From Osmia lignaria lignaria (Eukaryota > Arthropoda > Insecta > Hymenoptera > Megachilidae), in contig NW_027478168.1 of NCBI RefSeq assembly GCF_051020975.1, positions 1,240,001 to 1,304,000 of the forward strand: DNA of 64,000 nt, read 5' to 3'. Made by a program: the position numbers and the translations under genes. The notes beneath the pieces are model-generated. The model had not been told where the DNA came from, made no database searches, and was given only the letters and a program-made list of their open reading frames with translations. Within the stretch, counting starts at the first letter, position 1, and each line of letters starts with the position of its first letter. Shown piece by piece: positions 1 to 12,514 of this stretch.

Positions 1-199
1 TATCTCAAAGAAAGGGGCCACGGTGTTTCTGTATCTCTATTATGTTGGGGCGGCTTCGGAACTTTTAAATATCTCGATATATCTCGAAAACTACGCGTCT
101 GATCAAAAAATATCATAGAACATAAAAAGTAGGAAACTTAATTCTCTACAAAAACGGTCTCTTAACATTTTGCCATGGCTCGCTTCGTTTCCGAGATAT
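1..199 (+). repeat. Partial monomer cut by the left window edge
   Basis: The window opens inside a monomer at about offset 123 (TATCTCAAAG) and runs to the next unit start at 200. It ends in the CTCGAAAACTA-type tail but is followed by a GTAGGAAACTTAATTC linker, so it mixes the two tail/linker types. The array therefore extends further left. Confidence 0.95.
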
Positions 200-3100
200 T
201 TGCAGATATATCTCAAGGGAAGGGGCCTGACGGACATATTTCGAGATATTTCTTCTTCTTGTTGCTCTTCTTCTGCACAGCTAAGCTGGAAGTGGCATTT
301 GCGGCTCGCACTAGTGCACAGTTATCTTCAAGAAAGGGGCCACGGTGTTTCTGTATCTCTATTATGTTGGTGCGTCTTCGGAACTTTTAAATATCTTGAT
401 ATATCTCGAGAACTACGCTTCTGATCAAAAAATATCATAGAACGTAAATTGTAGGAAACATTATTCTCTACAAAAAAGGTCTCTTAACATTTTGCCATAG
501 CTCGCTTCGTTTCCGAGATATTTGCAGATTCATCTCAAGGGAAGGGGTCTGACGGACATATTTCGAGATATTTCTTCTTCTTGTTGTTCTTCTTCTGCAC
601 AGCTAAGCTCGAAGTGGCATTTGCAGCTCGCAATAGTGCAGAGTTATCTCAAAGAAAGAGGCCACGGTGTTTCTGTACCTCTATTATGTTGGTGCAGCTT
701 CGGAACTTTTAAATATCTTGATATATCTCGAGAACTACGCATCTGATCAAAAAATATCATCGAACATAAAAAGTAGGAAACTTAATTCTCTACAAAAAAG
801 GTCTCTTAACATTTTGCCATAGCTCGCTTCGTTTCCGAGATATTTGCAGATTTATCTCAAGGGAAGGGTCCTGATGGACATATTTCGAGATATTTCTTCT
901 TCTTGTTGTTCTTCTTCTGCACACTTAAACTGGAAGTGGCATTTCCAGCTCGCAATCGTGCAGAGTTATCTCAAAGAAAGGGGCCACGGTGTTTCTGTAT
1001 CTCTATTATGTTGGTGCGGCTTCGGAACTTTTAAATATCTCGATATATCTCGAAAACTACGCTTCTGATCAAAAAATATCATAGAACATAAATTGTAGGA
1101 AACATAATTCTCTACAAAAAAGGTCTCTTAACATTTTGCCATAGCTCACTTCGTTTCCGAGATATTTGCAGATATATCTCAAGGGAAGGGGCCTGACGGA
1201 CATATTTCGAGATATTTCTTCTTCTTGTTGTTCTTCTTCTGCACAGCTAAGCTGGAAGTGGCATTTACAGCTCGCAATAGTGCAGAGTTATCTCAAAGAA
1301 AGGGGCCACGGTGTTTCTGTATCTCTATTATGTTGGTGCGGCTTCGGAACTTTTAAATATCTTGATATATCTCGAGAACTACGCATCTGATCAAAAAATA
1401 TCATAGAACATGAAAAGTAGGAAACTTAATTCTCTACAAAAAAGGTCTCTTAACATTTTGCCATAGCTCTCTTCATTTCCGAGATATTTGCAGATTTATC
1501 TCAAGGGAAGGGGCCTGACGGACATATTTCGAGATATTTCTTCTTCTTGTTGTTCTTCTTCTGCACAGCTAAACTGGAAGTGGCATTTCCAGCTCGCAAT
1601 AGTGCAGAGTTATCTCAAAGAGAGGGGCCACGGTGTTTCTGTATCTCTATTATGTTGGTGCGGCTTCGGAACTTTTAAATATCTCGATATATCTCGAAAA
1701 CTACGCTTCTGATCAAAAAATATCATAGAACGTAAATTGTAGGAAACATCATTCTCTACAAAAAAGGTCTCTTAACATTTTGCCATAGCTCGCTTCGTTT
1801 CCGAGATATTTGCAGATTCATCTCAAGGGAAGGGGCCTGACGGACATATTTCGACATACTTCTTCTTCTTGTTGTTCTTCTTCTGCACAGCTGAGCTGGA
1901 AGTGGCATTTGCAGGTCGCAATAGTGCAGAGTTATCTCAAAGAAAGGGGCCACGGTGTTTCTGTATCTCTATTATGTTGGTGCGGCTTCGGAACTTTTAA
2001 ATATATCGATATATCTCGAAAACTACGCTTCTGATCAAAAAATATCATAGAACGTGAATTGTAGGAAACATTATTCTCTACAAAAAAGGTCTCTTAACAT
2101 TTTGCCATAGCTCGCTTCGTTTCCGAGATATTTGCAGATTTATCTCACGGGAAGGGGCCTAACGGACATATTTCGAGATATTTCTTCTTCTTGTTGTTCT
2201 TCTTCTGCACAGCTAAACTGGAAGTGGCATTTCCAGCTCGCAATAGTGCAGAGTTATCTCAAAGAAAGGGGCCACAGTGTGTCTGTATCTCTATTATGTT
2301 GGTGCGGCTTCGGAACTTTTAAATATCTTGATATATCTCGAGAACTACGCATCTGATCGAAAAATATCATAGAACATAAAAAGTAGGAAACTTAATTCTC
2401 TACAAAAGAGGTCTCTTAACATTTTGCCATAGCTCGCTTCGTTTCCGAGATATTTGCAGATTTATCTCAAGGGAAGGGGCCTGACGGACATATTTCGAGA
2501 TATTTCTTCTTTTTGTTGTTCTTCTTCTGCACAGCTAAGCTGGAAGTGGCATTTACAGCTCGCAATCGTGCAGAGTTATCTCAAAGAAAGGGGCCACGGT
2601 GTTTCTGTATCTCTATTATGTTGGTGCGGCTTCGGAACTTTTAAATATCTCGATATATCTCGAAAACTACGCTTCTGATCAAAAAATCTCATAGAACATA
2701 AATTGTAGGAAACATAATTCTCTACAAAAAACGTCTCTTAACATTTTGCCATAGCTCGCTTCGTTTCCGAGATATTTGCAGATTCAGCTCAAAGGAACGG
2801 GCCTGACGGACATATTTCGAGATACTTCTTCTTCTTGTTGTTCTTCTTCTGCACAGCTAAGCTGGAAGTGGCATTTGCGGCTCGCACTAGTGCAGAGTTA
2901 TCTCAAAGAAAGGGGCCACGGTGTTTCTGTATCTTTATTATGTTGGTGCGGCTTCGGAACTTTTAAATATCTCGATATATCTCGAAAACTACGCTTCTGA
3001 TCAAAAAATATCATAGAACATAAATTGTAGGAAACATAATTCTCTACAAAAAAGGTCTCTTAACATTTTGCCATAGCTCACTTCGTTTCCGAGATATTTG

Positions 3101-5673
3101 CAGATATATCTCAAGGGAAGGGGCCTGACGGACATATTTCGAGATATTTCTTCTTCTTGTTGTTCTTCTTCTGCACAGCTAAGCTGGAAGTGGCATTTAC
3201 AGCTCGCAATAGTGCAGAGTTATCTCAAAGAAAGGGGCCACGGTGTTTCTGTATCTCTATTATGTTGGTGCGGCTTCGGAACTTTTAAATATCTTGATAT
3301 ATCTCGAGAACTACGCATCTGATCAAAAAATATCATAGAACATGAAAAGTAGGAAACTTAATTCTCTACAAAAAAGGTCTCTTAACATTTTGCCATAGCT
3401 CTCTTCATTTCCGAGATATTTGCAGATTTATCTCAAGGGAAGGGGCCTGACGGACATATTTCGAGATATTTCTTCTTCTTGTTGTTCTTCTTCTGCACAG
3501 CTAAGCTGGAAGTGGCATTTACAGCTCGCAATAGTGCAGAGTTATCTCAAAGAAAGGGGCCACGGTGTTTCTGTATCTCTATTATGTTGGTGCGGCTTCG
3601 GAACTTTTAAATATCTTGATATATCTCGAGAACTACGCATCTGATCAAAAAATATCATAGAACATGAAAAGTAGGAAACTTAATTCTCTGCAAAAAAGGT
3701 CTCTTAACATTTTGCCATAGCTCACTTCGTTTCCGAGATATTTGCAGATATATCTCAAGGGAAGGGGCCTGACGGACATATTTCGAGATATTTCTTCTTC
3801 TTGTTGTTCTTCTTCTGCACAGCTAAGCTGGAAGTGGCATTTACAGCTCGCAATAGTGCAGAGTTATCTCAAAGAAAGGGGCCACGGTGTTTCTGTATCT
3901 CTATTATGTTGGTGCGGCTTCGGAACTTTTAAATATCTTGATATATCTCGAGAACTACGCATCTGATCAAAAAATATCATAGAACATGAAAAGTAGGAAA
4001 CTTAATTCTCTACAAAAAAGGTCTCTTAACATTTTGCCATAGCTCGCTTCGTTTCCGAGATATTTGCAGATTTATCTCAAGGGAAGGGTCCTGATGGACA
4101 TATTTCGAGATATTTCTTCTTCTTGTTGTTCTTCTTCTGCACAGCTAAACTGGAAGTGGCATTTCCAGCTCGCAATCGTGCAGAGTTATCTCAACGAAAG
4201 GGGCCACGGTGTTTCTGTATCTCTATTATGTTGGTGCGGCTTCGGAACTTTTAAATATCTTGATATATCTCGAGAACTACGCATCTGATCAAAAAATATC
4301 ATAGAACATAAAAAGTAGGAAACTTAATTCTCTACAAAAGAGGTCTCTTAACATTTTGCCATAGCTCGCTTCGTTTCCGAGATATTTGCAGATTTATCTC
4401 ACGGGAAGGGGCCTAACGGACATATTTCGAGATATTTCTTCTTCTTGTTGTTCTTCTTCTGCACAGCTAAACTGGAAGTGGCATTTCCAGCTCGCAATAG
4501 TGCAGAGTTATCTCAAAGAAAGGGGCCACGGTGTTTCTGTATCCCTATTATGTTGGTGCGGCTTCGGAACTTTTAAATATCTCGATATATCTCGAAAACT
4601 ACGCTTCTGATCAAAAAATAACATAGAACATAAATTGTAGGAAACATAATTCTCTATAAAAAACGTCTCTTAACATTTTGCCATAGCACGCTTCATTTCC
4701 GAGATATTTGCAGATTCAGCTCAAAGGAACTGGCCTGACGGACATATTTCGAGATATTTCTTCTTCTTGTTGTTCTTCTTCTGCACAGCTAAGCTGGAAG
4801 TGGCATTTGCAGCTCGCAATAGTGCAGAGTTATCTCAAAGAAAGGGGCCACGGTGTTTCTGTATCTCTATTATGTTGGTGCGGCTTCGGAACTTTTAAAT
4901 ATCTTGATATATCTCGAGAACTACGCATCTGATCAAAAAATATCATAGAACATAAAAAGTAGGAAACTTAATTCTCTACAAAAGAGGTCTCTTAACATTT
5001 TGCCATAGCTCGCTTCGTTTCCGAGATATTTGCAGATTTATCTCACGGGAAGGGGCCTAACGGACATATTTCGAGATATTTCTTCTTCTTGTTGTTCTTC
5101 TTCTGCACAGCTAAACTGGAAGTGGCATTTCCAGCTCGCAATAGTGCAGAGTTATCTCAAAGAAAGGGGCCACGGTGTGTCTGTATCTCTATTATGTTGG
5201 TGCGGCTTCGGAACTTTTAAATATCTTGATATCTCTCGAGAACTACGCATCTGATCGAAAAATATCATAGAACATAAAAAGTAGGAAACTTAATTCTCTA
5301 CAAAAGAGGTCTCTTAACATTTTGCCATAGCTCGCTTCGTTTCCGAGATATTTGCAGATTTATCTCAAGGGAAGGGGCCTGACGGACATATTTCGAGATA
5401 TTTCTTCTTTTTGTTGTTCTTCTTCTGCACAGCTAAGCTGGAAGTGGCATTTACAGCTCGCAATAGTGCAGAGTTATCTCAAAGAAAGGGGCCACGGTGT
5501 TTCTGTATCTCTATTATGTTGGTGCGGCTTCGGAACTTTTAAATATCTTGATATATCTCGAGAACTACGCATCTGATCAAAAAATATCATAGAACATAAA
5601 AAGTAGGAAACTTAATTCTCTACAAAAAAGGTCTCTTAACATTTTGCCATAGCTCGTTTCGTTTCCGAGATAT
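200..5673 (+). repeat. Mosaic segment, 17 monomers
   Basis: Units here share blocks at several offsets. About 1000-1570 matches 2932-3502 (offset 1932, six monomers; shared markers AGCTCACTTCG and AGCTCTCTTCATTTCC). About 2132-2570 matches 5030-5470 (offset 2898, nine monomers; markers TCTCACGGG and CTTCTTTTTG). Units 3098, 3420 and 3742 are near-identical neighbours. No single regular HOR explains the segment. Confidence 0.75.
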
Positions 5674-7283
5674 TTGCAGATTTATCCCAAGGGAAGGGGC
5701 CTGAGGGACATATTTCGAGATATTTCTTCTTCTTGTTGTTCTTCTTCTGCACAGCTAAGCTGGAAGTGGCATTTGCAGCTCGCAATAGTGCAGAGTTATC
5801 TCAAAGAAAGGGGCCACGGTGCTTCTGTATCTCTATTATGTTGGTGCGGCTTCGGAACTTTTAAATATCTTGATATATCTCGAGAACTACGCATCTGATC
5901 AAAAAATATCATAGAACATAAAAAGTAGGAAACTTAATTCTCTACAAAAAAGGTCTCTTAACATTTTGCCATAGCTCGCTTCGTTTCCGAGATATTTGCA
6001 GATTTATCCCAAGGGAAGGGGCCTGAGGGACATATTTCGAGATATTTCTTCTTCTTGTTGTTCTTCTTCTGCACAGCTAAGCTGGAAGTGGCATTTGCAG
6101 CTCGCAATAGTGCAGAGTTATCTCAAAGAAAGGGGCCACGGTGTTTCTGTATCTCTATTATGTTGGTGCGGCTTCGGAACTTTTAAATATCTTGATATAT
6201 CTCGAGAACTACGCATCTGATCAAAAAATATCATAGAACATAAAAAGTAGGAAACCTAATTCTCTACAAAAAAGGTCTCTTAACATTTTGCCATAGCTCG
6301 CTTCGTTTCCTAGATATTTGCAGATTTATCCCAAGGGAAGGGGCCTGACGGACATATTTCGAGATATTTCTTCTTCTTGTTGTTCTTCTTCTGCACAGCA
6401 AAACTGGAAGTGGCATTTGCAGCTCGCAATAGTGCAGAGTTATCTCAAAGAAAGGGGCCACGGTGTTTCTGTATCTCTATTATGTTGGTGCGGCTTCGGA
6501 ACTTTTGAATATCTTGATATATCTCGAGAACTACGCATCTGATCAAAAAATATCATAGAACATAAAAAGTAGGAAACTTAATTCTCTACAAAAAAGGTCT
6601 CTTAACATTTTGCCATAGCTCGCTTCGTTTCCGAGATATTTGCAGATTTATCTCAAGGGAAGGGGCCTGACGGACATATTTCGAGATATTTCTTCTTCTT
6701 GTTGTTCTTCTTCTGCACAGCTAAGCTGGAAGTGGCATTTGCGGCTGGCACTAGTGCAGAGTTATCTCAAAGAAAGGGGCCACGGTGTTTCTGTATCTCT
6801 ATTATGTTGGTGCGGTTTCGGAACTTTTAAATATCTTGATATATCTCGAGAACTACGCATCTGATCAAAAAATATCATAGAACATGAAAAGTAGGAAACT
6901 TAATTCTCTACAAATACGGTCTCTTAACATTTTGCCATAGCTCTCTTCGTTTCCGAGATATTTGCAGATTTATCTCAAGGGAAGGGGCCTGACGGACATA
7001 TTTCGAGATATTTCTTCTTCTTGTTGTTCTTCTTCTGCACAGCTAAACTGGAAGTGGCATTTGCGGCTGGCACTAGTGCAGAGTTATCTCAAAGAAAGGG
7101 GCCACGGTGTTTCTGTATCTCTATTATGTTGGTGCGGTTTCGGAACTTTTAAATATCTTGATATATCTCGAGAACTACGCATCTGATCAAAAAATATCAT
7201 AGAACATGAAAAGTAGCAAACTTCATTCTCTACAAATACGGTCTCTTAACATTTTGCCATAGCTCGCTTCGTTTCCGAGATAT
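5674..7283 (+). repeat. Pentameric HOR, copy 1
   Basis: Five units in the order 5674, 5996, 6318, 6640, 6962. Diagnostic markers are CCTGAGGGACAT in the first two, TTTCCTAGATATT just before the third with CAGCAAAACTGG inside it, and GCGGCTGGCACTAGTGC in the last two. The same order recurs from 7284. Confidence 0.85.
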
Positions 7284-8892
7284 TTGCAGATTTATCCCAA
7301 GGGAAGGGGCCTGAGGGACATATTTCGAGATATTTCTTCTTCTTGTTGTTCTTCTTCTGCACAGCTAAGCTGGAAGTGGCATTTGCAGCTCGCAATAGTG
7401 CAGAGTTATCTCAAAGAAAGGGGCCACGGTGTTTCTGTATCTCTATTATGTTGGTGCGGCTTCGGAACTTTTAAATATCTTGATATATCTCGAGAACTAC
7501 GCATCTGATCAAAAAATATCATAGAACATAAAAAGTAGGAAACTTAATTCTCTACAAAAAAGGTCTCTTAACATTTTGCCATAGCTCGCTTCGTTTCCGA
7601 GATATTTGCAGATTTATCCCAAGGGAAGGGGCCTGAGGGACATATTTCGAGATATTTCTTCTTCTTGTTGTTCTTCTTCTGCACAGCTAAGCTGGAAGTG
7701 GCATTTGCAGCACGCAATAGTGCAGAGTTATCTCAAAGAAAGGGGCCACGGTGTTTCTGTATCTCTATTATGTTGGTGCGGCTTCGGAACTTTTAAATAT
7801 CTTGATATATCTCGAGAACTACGCATCTGATCAAAAAATATCATAGAACATAAAAAGTAGGAAACCTAATTCTCTACAAAAAAGGTCTCTTAACATTTTG
7901 CCATAGCTCGCTTCGTTTCCTAGATATTTGCAGATTTATCCCAAGGGAAGGGGCCTGACGGACATATTTCGAGATATTTCTTCTTCTTGTTGTTCTTCTT
8001 CTGAACAGCAAAACTGGAACTGGCATTTGCAGCTCGCAATAGTGCAGAGTTATCTCAAAGAAAGGGGCCACGGTGTTTCTGTATCTCTATTATGTTGGTG
8101 CGGCTTCGGAACTTTTAAATATCTTGATATATCTCGAGAACTACGCATCTGATCAAAAAATATCATAGAACATAAAAAGTAGGAAACTTAATTCTCTACA
8201 AAAAAGGTCTCATAACATTTTGCCATAGCTCGCTTCGTTTCCAGATATTTGCAGATTTATCTCAAGGGAAGGGGCCTGACGGACATATTTCGAGATATTT
8301 CTTCTTCTTGTTGTTCTTCTTCTGCACAGCTAAACTGGAAGTGGCATTTGCGGCTGGCACTAGTGCAGAATTATCTCAAAGAAAGGGGCCACGGTGTTTC
8401 TGTATCTCTATTATGTGGGTGCGGTTTCGGAACTTTTAAATATCTTGATATATCTCGAGAACTACGCATCTGATCAAAAAATATCATAGAACATGAAAAG
8501 TAGGAAACTTAATTCTCTACAAATACGGTCTCTTAACATTTTGCCATAGCTCTCTTCGTTTCCGAGATATTTGCAGATTTATCTCAAGGGAAGGGGCCTG
8601 ACGGACATATTTCGAGATATTTCTTCTTCTTGTTGTTCTTCTTCTGCACAGCTAAACTGGAAGTGGCATTTGCGGCTGGCACTAGTGCAGAGTTATCTCA
8701 AAGAAAGGGGCCACGGTGTTTCTGTATCTCTATTATGTTGGTGCGGTTTCGGAACTTTTAAATATCTTGATATATCTCGAGAACTACGCATCTGATCAAA
8801 AAATATCATAGAACATGAAAAGTAGGAAACTTCATTCTCTACAAATACGGTCTCTTAACATTTTGCCATAGCTCGCTTCGTTTCCGAGATAT
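7284..8892 (+). repeat. Pentameric HOR, copy 2
   Basis: The same five unit types as 5674-7283 (starts 7284, 7606, 7928, 8249, 8571). It is one base shorter because TTTCCGAGATAT reads TTTCCAGATAT near 8240. Copies 1 and 2 differ by scattered substitutions, so they are older than the exact duplications further right. Confidence 0.85.
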
Positions 8893-10823
8893 TTGCAGAT
8901 TTATCCCAAGGGAAGGGGCCTGAGGGACATATTTCGAGATATTTCTTCTTCTTGTTGTTCTTCTTCTGCACAGCTAAGCTGGAAGTGGCATTTGCAGCTC
9001 GCAATAGTGCAGAGTATCTCAAAGAAAGGGGCCACGGTGTTTCTGTATCTCTATTATGTTGGTGCGGCTTCGGAACTTTTAAATATCTTGATATATCTCG
9101 AGAACTACGCATCTGATCAAAAAATATCATAGAACATAAAAAGTAGGAAACTTAATTCTCTACAAAAAAGGTCTCTTAACATTTTGCCATAGCTCGCTTC
9201 GTTTCCGAGATATTTGCAGATTTATCCCAAGGGAAGGGGCCTGAGGGACATATTTCGAGATATTTCTTCTTCTTGTTGTTCTTCTTCTGCACAGCTAAGC
9301 TGGAAGTGGCATTTGCAGCTCGCAATAGTGCAGAGTTATCTCAAAGAAAGGGGCCACGGTGTTTCTGTATCTCTATTATGTTGGTGCGGCTTCGGAACTT
9401 TTAAATATCTTGATATATCTCGAGAACTACGCATCTGATCAAAAAATATCATAGAACATAAAAAGTAGGAAACCTAATTCTCTACAAAAAAGGTCTCTTA
9501 ACATTTTGCCATAGCTCGCTTCGTTTCCTAGATATTTGCAGATTTATCCCAAGGGAAGGGGCCTGACGGACATATTTCGAGATATTTCTTCTTCTTGTTG
9601 TTCTTCTTCTGCACAGCAAAACTGGAAGTGGTATTTGCAGCTCGCAATAGTGCAGAGTTATCTCAAAGAAAGGGGCCACGGTGTTTCTGTATCTCTATTA
9701 TGTTGGTGCGGCTTCGGAACTTTTAAATATCTTGATATATCTCGAGAACTACGCATCTGATCAAAAAATATCATAGAACATAAAAAGTAGGAAACTTAAT
9801 TCTCTACAAAAAAGGTCTCATAACATTTTGCCATAGCTCGCTTCGTTTCCGAGATATTTGCAGATTTATCTCAAGGGAAGGGGCCTGACGGACATATTTC
9901 GAGATATTTCTTCTTCTTGTTGTTCTTCTTCTGCACAGCTAAGCTGGAAGTGGCATTTGCAGCTCGCAATAGTGCAGAGTTATGTCAAAGAAAGGGGCCA
10001 CGGTGTTTCTGTATCTCTATTATGTTGGTGCGGCTTCGGAACTTTTGAATATCTTGATATATCTCGAGAACTACGCATCTGATCAAAAAATATCATAGAA
10101 CATAAAAAGTAGGAAACTTAATTCTCTACAAAAAAGGTCTCTTAACATTTTGCCATAGCTCGCTTCGTTTCCGAGATATTTGCAGATTTATCTCAAGGGA
10201 AGGGGCCTGACGGACATATTTCGAGATATTTCTTCTTCTTGTTGTTCTTCTTCTGCACAGCTAAACTGGAAGTTGCATTTGCGGCTGGCACTAGTGCAGA
10301 GTTATCTCAAAGAAAGGGGCCACGGTGTTTCTGTATCTCTATTATGTTGGTGCGGTTTCGGAACTTTTAAATATCTTGATATATCTCGAGAACTACGCAT
10401 CTGATCAAAAAATATCATAGAACATGAAAAGTAGGAAACTTAATTCTCTACAAATACGGTCTCTTAACATTTTGCCATAGCTCTCTTCGTTTCCGAGATA
10501 TTTGCAGATTTATCTCAAGGGAAGGGGCCTGACGGACATATTTCGAGATATTTCTTCTTCTTGTTGTTCTTCTTCTGCACAGCTAAACTGGAAGTGGCAT
10601 TTGCGGCTGGCACTAGTGCAGAGTTATCTCAAAGAAAGGGGCCACGGTGTTTCAGTATCTCTATTATGTTGGTGCGGTTTCGGAACTTTTAAATATCTTG
10701 ATATATCTCGAGAACTACGCATCTGATCAAAAAATATCATAGAACACGAAAAGTAGGAAACTTAATTCTCTACAAATACGGTCTCTTAACATTTTGCCAT
10801 AGCTCGCTTCGTTTCCGAGATAT
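8893..10823 (+). repeat. Pentameric HOR, copy 3, expanded to six units
   Basis: Unit starts are 8893, 9214, 9536, 9858, 10180, 10502. The first three and last two match the pentamer order. The added unit at 9858 carries the tail marker CTTTTGAATATC otherwise seen in unit 6318, and its upstream linker has GGTCTCATAAC as at unit 8249, so it looks like a product of unequal exchange between copies. Unit 8893 is one base short (GAGTATCTC near 9014). Confidence 0.78.
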
Positions 10824-12514
10824 TTGCAGATTTATCTCAAGGGAAGGGGCCTGACGGACATATTTCGAGATATTTCTTCTTCTTGTTGTTCTTCTTCTGC
10901 ACAGCTAAGCTGGAAGTGGCATTTGCAGCTCGCAATAGTGCAGAGTTATCTCAAAGAAAGGGGCCACGGTGTTTCTGTATCTCTATTATGTTGGTGCGGC
11001 TTCGGAACTTTTAAATATCTCGATATATCTCGAAAACTACGCTTCTGATCAAAAAATATCATAGAACATAAATTGTAGGAAACATAATTCTCTACAAAAA
11101 ACGTCTCTTAACATTTTGCCATATCTCGCTTCGTTTCCGAGATATTTGCAGATTCAGCTCAAAGGAACGGGCCTGACGGACATATTTCGAGATATTTCTT
11201 CTTCTTGTTGTTCTTCCTCTGCGCAGCTAAGCTGGAAGTGGCATTTGCAGCACGCAATAGTGCAGAGTTATCTCAAAGAAAGGGGCCACGGAGTTTCTGT
11301 ATCTCTATTATGTTGGTGCGGCTTCGGAACTTTTAAATATCTTGATATATCTCGAGAACTACGCATCTGATCAAAAAATATCATAGAACATAAAAAGTAG
11401 AAAACCTAATTCTCTACAAAAAACGTCTCCCAACATTTTGCCATAGCTCGCTTCGTTTCAGAGATATTTGCAGATTCAGCTCAAAGGAACGGGCCTGACG
11501 GACATATTTCGAGATATTTCTCCTTCTTGTTGTTCTTCCTCTGCACAGCTAAGCTGGAAGTGGCATTTGCAGCTCGCAATAGTGCAGAGTTATCTCAAAG
11601 AAAGGGGCCACGGTGTTTCTGTATCTCTATTATGTTGGTGCGGCTTCGGAACTTTTAAATATCTTGATATATCTCGAGAACTACGCATCTGATCAAAAAA
11701 TATCATAGAACATAAAAAGTAGGAAACTTAATTCTCTACAAAAAAGGTCTCATAACATTTTGCCATAGCTCGCTTCGTTTCCGAGATATTTGCAGATTTA
11801 TCTCAAGGGAAGGGTCCTGACGGACATATTTCGAGCTATTTCTTCTTCTTGTTGTTCTTCCTCTGCACAGCTAAGCTGGAAGTGGCATTTGCAGCTCGCA
11901 ATAGTGCAGAGTTATCTCAAAGAAAGGGGCCACGGTGTTTCTGTATCTCTATTATGTTGGTGCGGCTTCGGAACTTTTAAATATCTTGATATATGTCGAG
12001 AACTACGCATCTGATCAAAAAATATCATAGAACATAAAAAGTAGGAAACTTAATTCTCTACAAAAAAGGTCTCTTAACATTTTGCCATAGCTCGCTTCGT
12101 TTCCGAGATATTTGCAGATTTATCCCAAGGGAAGGGGCCTGAGGGACATATTTCGAGATATTTCTTCTTCTTGTTGTTCTTCTTCTGCACAGCTAAGCTG
12201 GAAGTGGCATTTGCAGCTCGCAATAGTGCAGAGTTATCTCAAAGAAAGGGGCCACGGTGTTTCTGTATCTCTATTATGTTGGTGCGGCTTCGGAACTTTT
12301 AAATATCTTGATATATCTCGAGAACTACGCATCTGATCAAAAAATATCATAGAACATAAAAAGTAGGAAACCTAATTCTCTACAAAAAAGGTCTCTTAAC
12401 ATTTTGCCATAGCTCGCTTCGTTTCCGAGATATTTGCAGATTTATCCCAAGGGAAGGGGCCTGACGGACATATTTCGAGATATTTCTTCTTCTTGTTGTT
12501 CTTCTTCTGCACAG
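10494..12514 (+). repeat. 2.0 kb block, copy 1 (offset 18 monomers)
   Basis: Matches about 16290-18310 at an offset of 5796 bp. Shared rare markers include TTTCAGTATCTC, CCATATCTCGC before an ATTCAGCTCAAAGG unit, TTGCAGCACGC, ATTTCTCCTTC, TTCGAGCTATTT and ATATGTCGAG in the same order. A few differences exist (CGTTTCC against CGTTGCC; GTCTCCCAAC against GTCTCTCAAC). Part of it also recurs at about 13040-13700, six monomers on. Confidence 0.8.

Noticed and set aside
522..746. A 74-codon + strand open frame repeated in most monomers, as if a small protein gene family
   Set aside because: It opens with TTG, not ATG, and lacks a promoter or intron context. Substitutions change amino acids at most positions, and some units break it by stops or frameshifts (13722, 20485, 21129, 51046). 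Its regularity follows from the satellite period.
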